Shown here piece after piece: positions 10,031-22,321 of a stretch of 64,000 nt of DNA. Source of the stretch: Leucaena leucocephala. Lineage: Eukaryota; Streptophyta; Magnoliopsida; Fabales; Fabaceae. Where the stretch lies: the NCBI GenBank assembly GCA_037074615.1, contig CM073545.1, positions 19,858,001-19,922,000 on the forward strand. Reading direction: 5' to 3'. The notes below the pieces were generated by a model. That model saw only the letters and a list, made by a program, of their open reading frames with translations, was not told the DNA's origin and did no database searches. How positions within the stretch are numbered: position 1 is the stretch's first letter; each line of letters opens with the position of its first letter. The position numbers were made by a program, and so were the translations under genes.

Positions 10031-11245
10031 CTAAAAGACGACGATAACTGATAAGGTAAAAGTTCAATTCAGGATTTACATTAGAACTTAATTCTTAGGG
10101 GTTTTGACCTTGAAGTGAAGTATTTTATTGGTAGTATTCAACAGTTATTTCCAGGTTTGTAACAGAATTATTTCTATATATAGGCCGTATCAGACTACCA
10201 GTTCTCCGCGTCCCTTTCTATTTGTAGAAGATGATGATATAAATGACGACATAAGTGGATATAGTGAAGGGAACTTTGCAATAGAGAAATGGATTCTTGA
10301 ATGGTTAGACGATAAAATTGACATGCCAGTAATATACTTTATAAAAAAGATAAAAAAAAAGTATAAACGAGTTAAAAAGTTATCTTGTTCCGGAAATAAA
10401 ACGTATTCAATATTATTTTTGTCGGCTAAATTTTTTCAGAAATTATAATTAGGAAAGGCACGAGAATATGTTGACACAAACAGAAAGGGAGAAGACAAAT
10501 AATCCCTCCTAGATATTAATATCGTATGATATTGAAATTCGAAAACTATGGCATAACTGGAGCGCTCCAATCAATATATATTATAAAAATTAAAATTAGT
10601 TTAACTATAATTTGACTATTGTACTTCAAAATCTATGTTGATTCCCTTACATCCCCACCGTTGAACTTTTTAGGATCATACAATAAAGAGATTTTTATAA
10701 GAAAAAAAAAACATTTTTATTTTTTTTAATTTTTTTGCCACAAAATTTTAAAAGGGTATTAGGTTCACCTATAATGTAAGGGACGAAATCTTTTTTCTTC
10801 TTAGGCGATACTAATATTGGACAAGAAGAGTCATTAATTACTTTCAGATATAAATTTAAATACTAAAAAAATAGGATGTCTCTCCAAATATTTTTTAGAG
10901 ATTGAACAAATTCTAAATGTAGCATGTAGATGGGAAAAAAAAGGTTAAGGCTTTTCATCACGTGTTGCAAACACGCCTCTTTTGTGGCGGAGGAAGGCCC
11001 AAAGTTAAGGCTTCAACTTAAGGCCCAAATTGGAGGGGGTTTATCCAATTCAACATACAGAAATGTTAAAAAGAAAAGACTGAAAAATTAAACGAAATTT
11101 TGACAAGAGCATAACACAGAATGGGAGGAGGACATTTTGATCACGTGAAGTCGTGAATCAAGAAGTAACCAAATATATATTTCATTCTCCATCCAAACAT
11201 ATCCGCAAGTATATATAACCATAATATTTCGGCATTTGAAGGATA
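10031..11245. other. Intergenic, AT-rich
   Basis: No gene family is recognised. A 106-codon plus-strand frame at 10128-10448 is lysine-rich and shows no known motif, so it is not called a gene. The right end is probably the 3' UTR of the SDIR1-like gene. Confidence 0.4.
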
Positions 11246-13611
11246 CTACACGATATCTAAACCTTCAGATCCCATCCTAAATTTACACACTGGGCATTTT
11301 GCTTGCTGTCGCAGCCATGGATCGATGCAGCTCATATGAAACTGAGTCAACCCAAAGAAACAAAGCCATGTGAATACTTGAATGCAAATCACACACACGT
11401 ATTATATATAATCCCATCCTCTTTCAAATCAAACGACTTATGTAGAAACAACAGAAGCAAAACAAATTCATGTCAATTTGATCGAGCATGAAAACTTCAG
11501 ATACAGTAGCAAGGGGCCGAACCTGATGCAAACATGGCAAGCTACGGACTAGCTCCCCTCTCTTTACGTGTTCCAAACATATAGTACATGTTAGCTCATC
11601 TTCTGGACCCTTTACATTTCCCTCTGTCCCTCCATTATCTTGCTTAACCTGTGCTTTAACATCATTTTAACAAGAGGTTAAAAATCCTACCAATGTAAAT
11701 TTGTAAAGATCCAAAACAAAACAGAAACAAATAATATCGAGACTAGACATATATAGCATGGGAAAAGCAAGCTACATATATGAAATTATAACTGAAAAAT
11801 GTCATAGGTCCAGTTTTGAGACTTCCACAGAAAGTTCAACCGTTTTTCTTGTCTTACTGAAAAGTCTGTCAAGCAATAACATCACCAGAGTGAATAAAGC
11901 TTGCAACCAGGAGTAATAGTGAGTAATTACATCAAAAATATTGTAGAATCAATAAATTAACCAAAAGAAAGATAGGTGATAGAGGTATTGACCTCAATTG
12001 CTCGTGAAAAGGATGTCGACCTAGTTGAGCCATCCCTATCGATAGAAAAACAAAGTTTGCGCCATATCATTTTCATGAGTCAGCACTTCTTTTACAAACA
12101 TGACATAAAAGATGGGAGAAAATTGTAGTTCCTATGATAATCTGAACATATTATCTTTAGAACCTTCTATTTATACTCCTTTTGTGACTGTTCCTCAAGT
12201 AACCCAATCAGCCAGTACTTCATGACCAACTTATCACCTTACCAATTTTGTTGCTTTTGCATATTATTTAAATTAAACCAGGGATTAACACCGGATCTCG
12301 TTTTCCTAGCAACATCAGTGACAATTTGGGATATCAGTTCAAAACCGTAGGCAAAGCCAAATTCTGCAACTTCACTAAAGCATGTCTATTTTGCCTGAAG
12401 AATAATTAATTGTCCATCACTTCCTTGAACCGGCCAATAAGTTTCTCCAGGAGAAGGGAAACTAAGGCTTTTATTTTAGACCTCCCACTTGATTTGAATC
12501 TAAATTAAACCTTCTCTACTGCTCCAGTTTTCTGAATACAAACATACCCTAAAAGAGTAATGAATTTGGATAGGTTGACAATCACCAACCTGTAGAGAAC
12601 CAAAAAAACCTACACAAACACAAGCAAGAAGGGAGGCCTTTCTCTGCAGAATTCACAATTATTTTCTTGAAAAGACCATCATAACTTACTTTGTTGGGAC
12701 AGGAACTTTATATGTGTGAACAGGTAAAGCATTTATCTCTTCATCAGTCATTGAAGTGGTAGTAGAAGCAGTGTCAGATTCCAGAGCCCTCAACGTTTCA
12801 TTATCTGCCTCAATATGAAGGAAAAAACAAATAGAATTACATGAACCTTCATTCACTAGTATGCGACCTCTACAAGCGCCTTGATCTTAAAAGAACGCTC
12901 AATCACGCATAACTTGAATTAAAAACCTGAGGCTTGATACCTAGCTCATCAAATTCACGGTCAAGAAGTGCAAGCTGAAGTCTGAGTCCTTGCAAGCGTC
13001 CTCTAGTTGCAATTGCTATCGATGGTGGCACGTGAAGTTGTAATTCAGCTGCTTCGGCATGAGCCCTCGCTTGAGCTTGAAGCTGTTGCCAAGTTACATA
13101 CATCCTCAGGCTTGTGGCCATCACAAACACAACCAGCATAAGCCACATCTACAATCAATTGCATCCATGGCCATGGCATTGTAAATGATATATACTACTC
13201 AAAACTCAAAATTTTCGCATAAAATGCTTAGTGATTTCTTACCAAAAAATGTGACATTTGGGGAGAGTTCAATATCATAAACAGCAAGATAACTGCAGAA
13301 TAATCACGTCAGATATATATTCTTAAGAAGTAGAAAAGCATCATAAATAGAGGTTACTAAATTACCTGTAATGAGAAAAGCTAGAGTATTGCTATTTACT
13401 GGCCGGGCCTGATGGACACGCTGATGGGAAGAAGGAGAAGACCAGAAGAGCTATGGTCAAATAATCTATTAATAAAATCTGAGCTTGTTGGAAGAAAACT
13501 AGCACGAAGACCAATGTCCAAAGGAACAATATATACCATCGTGTTTCTTTCGGGAACATATTCTGAAAATCCGCTTTCCATATCTCTGCTTCCTCGGAAG
13601 ACGAAACTCAT
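11246..13611 (-). CDS. SDIR1-like RING-H2 E3 ubiquitin ligase
   Basis: SDIR1 is a membrane-anchored E3 ligase promoting abscisic-acid and drought responses. Eight minus-strand exons close in frame (255 residues): 13537-13611, 13366-13420, 13243-13292, 12941-13148, 12690-12804, 11993-12035, 11523-11648 and 11246-11341. The start MSFVFRGSRDMESGFSEYVP is the SDIR1 N-terminus. Two hydrophobic spans follow (LAFLITVILLFMIL and WLMLVVFVMATSLRMY), then VPPSIAIATRGRLQGLRLQL. The C-terminal RING-H2 reads CTICLE, CLHQFHMSCIDPWL and CPVCKFR. Compared with Arabidopsis SDIR1 (273 residues, from memory) the linker before the RING is different and the tail is short (MGSEGLDIV). It may be a diverged paralogue. 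Exon 6 (43 bp) is the least certain. Confidence 0.87.
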
Positions 13612-16600
13612 GATTGCTACTCTATCAACCAACAAATCACAAAGACACTATACCTGCTAGTATATATTAGGAGAGAGTTAATTTTATCAATGCACTTGCT
13701 TTTGGTTATCAACATGGCAAATAATGCCAATCCCGAGTCTTTGAACTGACTGTGAATGATGAGTAAGTTATAAGTAATTCTGCAATCAAGCATCAGCAAG
13801 AGCACAGAAGCAGAGATCAAAGCGAGAGACATAATTAACAATCACACTCATAGATTCCGTATCAGGATCTCTAGTGTTTCTGCAAATAAAAGCAGAGTTT
13901 AAGGCCATAAGAGTTTATCATTAATAGCTTAAGCTACTTTGTATGATGGACTCACCACATACTTGTATAGTTATAATTAATCCTCTAATCTCATACATCT
14001 AAAAGGCTAGAATCGTGACAATCCCATTCTTATTCATTATTTTCATGAATTAATGTATCTTTATTAGCCCCCCACCCCCCCACCCCTTCCCTTCTAAATT
14101 CCAATAAATGAATTCTAATTCATGTCCGGTAATTAATACATAATCGGGGAAAACCAGGCGAATGTAGTGTAAATAATAATCTCTAAAACTAACAGCGTAT
14201 TCACTGAAATTGAGTGAAATAATATTATCGCATTCTGAAGTATAACAGATTAGAGATGCGATCACCGGAAAACCAACAATACCCCTCTTCTCTCTTTTTC
14301 GAGAAAACTAGTGCTGGGACTGGCGGAAGTTAAGAATGCACAATAGGAAAAACGACACCTGCTAGCTCTAATACGACCCCAGTTTATTATTATTAAGGGG
14401 AGAGAGTTAAATGAGAGAGATAATTACAGGATTATCCAGAATGATCTGTGACATTCCCCTTCCTCTCGGTTTCCTGGGGATTCTTCCTCAGCAACCAACG
14501 AGATTCGAATGCAGAAAATATTTATATAAACAAATTAAAGCTTATGATGGACTAGATCTTCAACGGTGAGGCTGCTCTGTTCCTTTCAGTGTTGCTGGCG
14601 GTGACCGGTGATGTGCTTCTCTTCCCAACTATAATACTTACTTATAGATGCCGTTACTTATTCACCTATTTACTTTTTTTTCAAAAGAAACATTGGTGAG
14701 AAATTATTTTGGATAATAAATAGAGGAGAAATCTAGACTTTAGGAGCTGACACATTGATGTGCTCTCCATCGAACCGCTGACACGCCCTCTTGGCATGCA
14801 ACAAGGTTGAGCCTACGCCGTTGGATTAAAGCTCCCCATACGATGCCTCACATTGCGCCCAACACCTACATACAGTCATACGCTTCCACATTGGCTATTG
14901 CATTAAACGGTGGATGACGTCGTTTTCCCTTTTTTAGTCGTTTCCCTGTTTTAGCTGCCTAGCACAGCTCTATCCCTCACTTCCCGTTTCGGCAATAATA
15001 TGTATTACATGTTCTAATGCGGCCAATCTAGTCCAAATTTCTATGACCGGCCTTGTCCTATTCTTAGAAGGAGTGGAATTTCATATGCGTAACACACCAA
15101 AGGACAATTAAAAGAATAATTCAACAGGTCATCCCATTCTACACAAAAATCAAATTCCATAATAAATGAAGAGGGAGGTAATTAGGATAAGCAACAAGTT
15201 GAATTGAATTGTAATAATGGAGGAAAGGCTTGCTTTTCTATTATATACTTCAAACATTAACCCCGCCAAAATTTCTCCCTTTCGTAATTTGCAATGTAAC
15301 GTTATGGATTGGATCGTACGTCAACTTTCAGATGCGTTGCTCCTTCACTCTCTGTCGGTGTTGCCATCGCTAATACTCGAGTATGGGATTTAAATCCTTC
15401 TTGTAATGTTACGGTTAGGCGCGCGGTTTGGTATTTGACAAGCTCTTGGTAACCGTTTCTCGAGTTAAATAATATCTTTATTTTAGAACATAATCCAGGA
15501 ATACCTTAGCATTACTACATTAGTCACTTCTTTTTCGCCCGACGCTATTTTATTTTTGGCTGTGAATATAACATATAGCTTTGAATTTATTATTCAAATT
15601 AGAATTTTGAAAAATTAATTTAATCCAACATTTTACTTTTCATTGTTGTGTATTTTGTCAAGTTTCTGTTTGGCTTTTGAGACTTGGTTTGATTTGCTAA
15701 AATTATCATTTGGAAAAATAAAAAGAATGCGAGCCTTCCATAGTGATGACTTGAAGATTATCGAATAGATTACTGCCTCCTTCTAATTATAACTATAAGG
15801 ATAAGTTAATGTGTTTAGATAGAATAAAAAACTAAATAAATTAATTAATTATAATTAATATAAAAACTAATTAATTAATTTAAACACATGAAAAAAAATA
15901 TAATATAAATTTATGAAAATTAACTTTAATTATAATTAATTAATTTATTCAACTTTACAAAACCAAATGCTATGTTTAGGTGGTTAGGGAAATCAGAATG
16001 AATGATGGGAGGAGCGTGCCCAAGACATAGTTTTGGTGGGGAGGTAAGTGGACGTGCGTGTGAAGTGAAAGAGAAGGTACTAACTATATATTAAAAACTA
16101 AAAAGAGAAAGGATAGAAGGAATAGAAGAGGTGAAGAAGGTGGGCGTAATTTACCAGAGAGCAAGAGGAAGGTGTGAACAAAGGGGGCAGCAGCGGGGGT
16201 TAAGAAAATGGCGTGTTGAACGATTCTCTTCTCCCACCCAAATACCAAACCGCACTCATCTGCCAATTAAGACCCGCCCACGGATCTCCCTGTAATGAAT
16301 AGGAAAGGCCTACTCGGTCAAACCTCAACCCTGAAATGAAAGTACACCCATCCTGAAATATATGCATCATCTACTCGCCAGGGTTGGAGCTCGGCAACTT
16401 GTTGGCCCCAACCCAACCCAATCCCATCCATTACCTAACCCAGTTCAACAATTGGATTCAAGTTCTTTTATTCTCCGGAATTTGTCACAACTATTCTATA
16501 CTGCAAACTGGCGGGTACCTTATATCAAGAAAAAGAAAACAACATAATCTTGAAAGAATGATTACAATGAATATGCGACAAGATAAACTTGGCATGGGCG

Positions 16601-16910
16601 AATCAATAATTTAGAGCATGGGGCATCAGCATCGCTTTCGCTTCTTCTTTGAATCTATGACTCTATGCTCCGTCGGTTCTCTCGGCCACCATCACTGCCA
16701 GCTAGCTATGTAAAGTAGCACACGTTTCTTAACCACAAAATTTGCAATCAAATCGCCAGACCCAGTTCACAATCTTTAACAGATCCACTAATTGATGCCA
16801 AGTTAAAATTTTTATACTTGATACTTCTAAGCTATATACAGAATGAATCTCTTCACCGATAATGTAGGCCCAAATTAATGGTTTTCTTCCCAAAATTGCT
16901 ATTTCCAAAT
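13612..16910. other. Upstream region of SDIR1-like gene and intergenic
   Basis: The first 1 kb or so should contain the 5' leader, possibly with a leader intron, and the promoter of the SDIR1-like gene. Features seen are a C-rich run near 14068-14086 and AT-rich palindromic stretches near 15840-15950. A 60-codon minus frame at 16084-16266 is not recognised. The right end is the 3' flank of the RDUF-like gene. Confidence 0.4.
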
Positions 16911-18044
16911 TCAATCTTCCAAAACCCAAGTTCTGCTGCGCCTCCTTGAGTTCCTACCGAATAATGAGATCAAATGGCTCCGACTCATACTCATGGACTC
17001 GCGCGCCGAACCAGCAGATGAAGATGATGTTGACCTTGTCCGACGCCTTCCAAAGAATGACAAGAAATTCCGAACAATTCTGCCTAAGCCACGACTTTCT
17101 CTGACTCTGGTGCTTCTCGCTGCTCGGGAAACTGTTCTCGGGACTCCGTTCGTATTGATTCCACCGTCCATTTCTGTGTATACAACGGGGAAATGACTCT
17201 CACCAGCTCTGCCACCACTGGAAAACCTTCCAACCGCGAAGCCTCCACCAGGCAGCCTCCAAATCGTCAATCCTACTGTTTCGTCATCGATTTGCCCCGA
17301 CATTCTATTGTCTACTGTGTTCCTATCTGACGGCAGCTCGTGGCGGCACACGGGGCATGAATTGCGCAATGAAAGCCACGGGAGGATGCATTCTGAGTGG
17401 TATATGTGCTTACAAGGCATTTCACGGGCCTCCGTACCGAGTTCGAACGCCTCCTTGCACACGGCACAGTGGGCATCGGAACCGACATGTGTCTCCTCAA
17501 TAACAACAGTGGGCATCGACTCTATGGCTGCTTTTGAAGCGGGCGGGTTATCGGAACACCCGAAACCGTTCATTTCGATCTGGGCAAACTGCTGCAGAAG
17601 CCGCTCGAACCCCGACCCTAGCAAGAACTCAGACATGGCCGGCGGCAAGGGTCGGAGACCGGAGCCGTCACCGTCATCGTAGTACAACTCGAAGCTGCTT
17701 TCCTCCTGGTCACCACCGACACCGTTCTGGCCAGCGGTTCCATCGACGGGTCCACGGAGAACAATAACAGGGTTAAAGGGAGATCTGTTGCCGGCGTTGC
17801 GGCGTCTTCGACGGAACCCTTGTCTGCTGAAATCGTAGGAAGTGGGAGCTGAATCGGGGAAGATGGAAGGAGGAAAGGGGCTGAGGTGAAGATGATCGGA
17901 GGGAAGGTGGTTGTGGATCTCTTCAACGAAGCCGCTTTGGCAGTGAGGGCAAGCGACATCATCCCGATCTAAGAGGCGAACAAAGCGGGTGCAGCTGTAG
18001 CACCAGTAGGAGGCCGGAGGGGGAGCCACATCGGAGTTCATCAT
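16911..18044 (-). CDS. RING-H2 E3 ubiquitin ligase with DUF1117, RDUF1/RDUF2-like
   Basis: This is an intronless 377-residue protein. Residues 13-36 form a zinc-ribbon (YWCYSCTRFVRL to CPHCQSGF). A basic, Arg-rich linker follows. The RING-H2 finger spans residues 193-234, with CAVC, CKHIYHSECILPWL and CPVCRHEL, giving the expected C-H-H-C ligand spacing. The C-terminal part (about 250-370) has LTIWRLPGGGFAVGRF and FLSFFGRRR, typical of DUF1117. Arabidopsis RDUF1 and RDUF2 share this architecture and act in abscisic-acid-linked drought responses. The MM start was taken as the first in-frame ATG with an acidic/Ala-Pro start like relatives. Confidence 0.93.
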   Translation of the reverse strand: MMNSDVAPPPASYWCYSCTRFVRLLDRDDVACPHCQSGFVEEIHNHLPSDHLHLSPFPPSIFPDSAPTSYDFSRQGFRRRRRNAGNRSPFNPVIVLRGPVDGTAGQNGVGGDQEESSFELYYDDGDGSGLRPLPPAMSEFLLGSGFERLLQQFAQIEMNGFGCSDNPPASKAAIESMPTVVIEETHVGSDAHCAVCKEAFELGTEAREMPCKHIYHSECILPWLSLRNSCPVCRHELPSDRNTVDNRMSGQIDDETVGLTIWRLPGGGFAVGRFSSGGRAGESHFPVVYTEMDGGINTNGVPRTVSRAARSTRVRESRGLGRIVRNFLSFFGRRRTRSTSSSSAGSARESMSMSRSHLISLFGRNSRRRSRTWVLED

Positions 18045-20749
18045 CGGGGATTAGGGTAGAGATCCAGAGTTGACTGGGGAGAAAGGAAGAGAGAAAATGA
18101 TGAATCTGCTAGGAGGAGGAGGAGGGAGGGCGTGGTTTAAAGGAACGGGAACGGGAAAGACGAATTGAAGAAAGAAGCGTTTGCGCGTGGCCCACGCGTT
18201 TATAATGGAAAATACTTGGAAATTTCAAGGCATCAGGAATTAGATTAGTGTAATGGGCTGGGGGTGACGGCATTCGTGAGTTGGGCTCCCTGGATTAAGA
18301 GATTAATTAATTAATCGCACGATTAAAAGACGAGACTAGGAGCTGGTTCTGCTTCATAATTCCATATGGGGGAAAGTATAAGGTGACCAACCCTGATAGG
18401 CTAAGACCCCCCCCCCCAAAAAAACAGCTGCCGGTAAAATACTATTATACTTAGTATTTTTATTATTTCTAAGCATCCTCTAAAATAAAAACATGACTAG
18501 AATCCTTTTTTTAAATTCTTGTGTTAATTTCAAAAGTTTGAAATATAGAATATTGCACCATACAATATAGAAATAATCCAATTTAAAAGAATGAAAGCTA
18601 GGAGAGAAGTAAAGGGTTCTAGTCAGTAATTGTTAATTTAGGGAGACCACGACTGAAAAGTTAGTGAAATAAGGAATAAAGAAAAGAGGGAGGGAGGAAG
18701 AAATTGACCGCGTGGATTCAACGGAGAGACGCCGAGTTTGAAATTCAAATAGTCCCCGGAGAGAGAGAAGATTCCTTAAACGAGGCATCGGGCCATCGCC
18801 CACCTAAATATCTACTTTCCCTTTCGTTCACAAGTGTCATGGCAGCATCAAAACAATGCTCCTATTAGAGCTGTCAATAACAGGCTACATAAATTCAAGG
18901 GCTCACGGTTGATGATGATATGAAAATCTGGAATTACTAATCTCGGAGTTTACCAAATTCAACCCGTTTTGATGCTTTAGCGTACAGCTGAGAAATAAGA
19001 AATATGGTAACGTTATTTAAAAAAACTGTAAGATGCTATCTTAGTTATTTAAAACTTATAAAATCAGTGAAGATGAAAAGTGTGGCTCGCAAAATAATAG
19101 TAAAAAATGATTGTTTGTCGATGAGGCCAGTTGTAGGCTTGTGCGCGGTCGTGTTCTGTGGCGCGCGCCCTTGCTCATGATTTCACCTTTTTCTTTTCCT
19201 TTTTCTGGTCGAGTGACTTTTATAAATCCCAGTCACTAATCAAAAAAATCATCTTCTTTTCAAAAATCGGAGAATGTACACGTTTTGATGATTTCGAATC
19301 GGGGTTGCTCTAGATCGTTATCTGCTATGATTAGAATAATGCGAGGTGCAAATAGTGCTAAATGAGTATATAAATAGAGAGACAAGGAGAGCAGAGGATG
19401 TGATTGAAGCCATAGTTTAGGCATCCACAGAACAAACTCTTCCTTCCCTCGTGTGTACTTGCAAATTAAAATTAAAATAAAAAAAGTATTTATGCGCGCG
19501 TATTATGGTTAAATCAGCGGCTACCAAAACGCAACAGCTACTCATCCCTCGGACAAAAAGGCGGACTACCTTTTGATTGTAAGCCCAAAAGTTAGGTATA
19601 ACACATTCCCACTATTTGTTCCTGTCAAGAGACAAATTCGGTATTTGCACAAATAATACAGTGTAAAACCCAAAGAAGCAAGAAAAAACTAGCACCCATC
19701 TCCGGCTCTCTACGGTACTCCATCTGCAAAGACAAAAACCAAAGACGAAAACATGGTGGTCTATTGTCCGGAAGAATCTGGACAGAGACAGCTGAGCTTT
19801 TGAAATTAGATTTGACTTGAGCGTGTTGATTCTCCACCCCCCCCCCCTCTGGTTATCATCGCGACCTCCAAATTTCTTGCGTTAGAAATTAAGGTCCTCG
19901 CTTGTCTGCTGTCACACAATATTACTATTAAGAACACTAGTTTTGGCTCCGTTGAACCAATAAATTGTAAAAGAATGGTAATGATAATTATTATTATATA
20001 GGCTATTGATAGGGAGAATAGTTAGTCATATGTGACCTAGCATATGAGTATGACAGGTACTCAATAAATATAAGATGTATAGCCTTTACACATGTTGCGT
20101 TCATTTTAATAAAATTCAAGCTTCTAAAGTTTGCTGCTTCGCAGGCTCTTTGTTAGCAAGCTTTGCTCCTTCTTCTTTTTTGATGTTATCAACTGGTACA
20201 AGAATTTACAAAGAGCAACAGTTCAGGCAAATTGCTTCTTCTTTTAAACAATTCATAAGAGAAAATAAGAAGAGCGGTTGTGTAAGACATGGCAGTTAGT
20301 TAATTTCGAGTTTGGACAAGGCACTACACTGAATATTTAATCTAAGAAGTCTTCCTTAAAATGTTGTTTTGGGCCAAATCGAAGATGCCTTTGTTTAGTA
20401 TGAGTGCACATTACATCCCTTTGCTTATATGTTAACTTTTTTAAGAGTTACATCCTGTTTCTATCAAGAAGAGAATTGCTACTGTAATTTTACTTCATTT
20501 GAAGGCTATAGGCGTGGTCAAAACCTAAAATGAGTATACTATCTGATTACAAAGAAAGGAAGGAAGACTCTAGAATGGAAATGTGGCCGTATTTTAACGT
20601 AATACAGCAATTGCACTGACAAACATCACGGAATGAATGTGCTTGCGATATAAATGTAGAGACAAGCAATCTGGCAATGAAAGTGAATGGGAAGGCCAGG
20701 GGCGGTAGAATTCCAGTTGATCGGAGGTATTGAGAGGCGATGATATGGC
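18045..20749. other. Intergenic
   Basis: This stretch holds the promoter side of the RDUF-like gene at the left and the 3' flank of the plastid protein gene at the right. C-runs occur near 18408-18417 and 19838-19848. Short frames, such as 70 codons at 19625-19837 on the minus strand, have no recognisable motif. No repeat family was identified. Confidence 0.4.
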
Positions 20750-21305
20750 TTAATCGTAGTCGTCCTCGTCAATAATCTTTTGGCCAAAACCTTTAGGTCC
20801 AGCCCTAACTCTGAGCTTCTTCTTCTTCTTCTGCTTGCCACTAGTAGCAGCTTCTTCCTTCTCGAATTTATCTTTCTCCCTCTTCTGCAGAAAATCGGTG
20901 ACTCCCAAATAGATCACCTGCACAACAAAGGTCGCCATCCCAAGATGAGGAGGAGGGAATTCAAAGGGAAGAGGAGAATAAAGAGTTTACCCCGAGTGTG
21001 AGAATGGAGAGGCCAATGAAGGCAACGAAGAGAAGAGCGGAGATGACGGAGGAGACGCCATCATCGGAATCGGCGGCGGAGACAATGTCCTGGGCAGTCT
21101 GAACGACGGTGGATTCGGAAGGCGCGGCACGTAGAGGAGGAGCACGAATTCTGCGGTGTTTCGCGTTGGGATGGGAAATTGAGAGGAAAGGGTAATTGAG
21201 AATGAAGGGCGTGCGAGAGGGGAGAGTGGGGAGAGTTGCAGAAAGAGGGAAGGAAGGAAGAGAGGTGGGAATTGGGGAAGAGAAGGATGCCAAAGTGGGA
21301 GCCAT
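20750..21305 (-). CDS. Uncharacterised plastid-targeted small membrane protein
   Basis: Two exons (20991-21305 and 20750-20917) join across a 73-bp GT-AG intron to give 160 residues. The first 60 or so residues are rich in Ser, Thr and Pro with few acids, as in chloroplast transit peptides. One strong hydrophobic segment runs ISALLFVAFIGLSILTLG into VIYLGVTDFL across the splice junction. A highly charged tail follows (REKDKFEKEE, then KQKKKKKLRVRAGPKGFGQK) and the protein ends IDEDDYD. The RAGPKGFGQK block looks conserved in plants. The function is unknown, and it could lie in the thylakoid or envelope membrane with a soluble basic tail. Confidence 0.82.
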
Positions 21306-21480
21306 GCCTCATCTGCTCGCAACCCTTCCCCCATCCCCCTAGGGCTGACCTTTTGCGGATTTTTATGGGTTGGGCCTTCTGCCCCATTTTGGGCTCCCTG
21401 TTATACCCACAGTATCATACACCCCCCTCCATTCTCCATTTTGGGCTTATTCTTTAGCTTTTGCGCCATGCACGGGTTAT

Positions 21481-22321
21481 TAATAATATGATAAATAACC
21501 AACGGGGGTTGGTCCGAGTGGTAATCGACTCAGTATCGCTTAAGCGAGGTCTCAAGTTTGAACCTTAGCGTACACAGAAAATCCCCGTTGGGAGACTCAC
21601 CCACCATATCCAGGTGCGCGACGCGGGTCGGATCCGGATGTAGTCAGGGCAAAGCTCCGGTGAACCGGGCGGGCAACCAAAAAAAATAATAATATGATAA
21701 ATACCAACGGGGGTTGGTCCGAGTGGTAAGCGGCTCGATATCGTTTAAGCGAGGTCTCGAGTTCGAGCCTTGGCGTACGCAGAAAATCCCCGTTGGGAAA
21801 CTCACCCACCATAGCCAGGTGCGCGACGCGGGTCGGGTCCGGATGTAGTCGGGGCAAAGCTCCGGTGAACCGGGTGGGCAACAAAAAAAATAATAATATG
21901 ATAAATGTTGGGCCGAATGGTAAGCGACTCGGTATCGCTTAAGCGAGATTTCGGGTTCGAGCCTTGGCGTACGCAAAAAATCTCCATTGGGAGACTCACC
22001 CACCATAGCCAGGTGCGCGATGCGGGTCGGATCCGGATGTAGTCGGGGCAAAGCTTCGGTGAACCGGGTGGGCAAAAAAAAATAATATGATAAATGCCAA
22101 CGGGGTTGGTCCGAGTGGTAAGCGGCTCGGTATCGCTTAAGTGAAGTCTCGAGTTCGATCCTTGGTGTATGCAGAAAATTCCCGTTGGGAGACTCACCCA
22201 CCATAGCCAGGTGCGCGACGCTGGTCAGATCCGGATGTAAGGGGCAAAATTCCGGTGAACCGGATGAGCAACTAAAAAAAATGATATGATAAATTTTGTA
22301 TAAAAAAATAATATGATAAAT
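21481..22321 (+). repeat. Tandem array of four tRNA-derived SINEs sharing one spacer sequence
   Basis: Four diverged SINE copies in the same orientation lie at about 21497-21686, 21703-21890, 21907-22080 and 22096-22278. Each has a tRNA-like head: box A around GGTCCGAGTGGTAAGCGG and box B around CGAGTTCGAGCC in copy 2. The body is shared (GGATCCGGATGTAGTCGGGG) and each copy ends in an A-rich tail. Copies are separated by nearly identical AT-rich spacers (TAATAATATGATAAAT) at 21481-21496, 21687-21702, 21891-21906 and 22081-22095. Diverged versions lie at about 22279-22295 and 22307-22321. Copy 3 lacks the first bases. The spacer behaves like a target-site duplication reused by each copy. Confidence 0.9.

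Noticed and set aside
10128..10448. 106-codon lysine-rich frame
   Set aside because: AT-rich composition, no known motif and no neighbouring exons.
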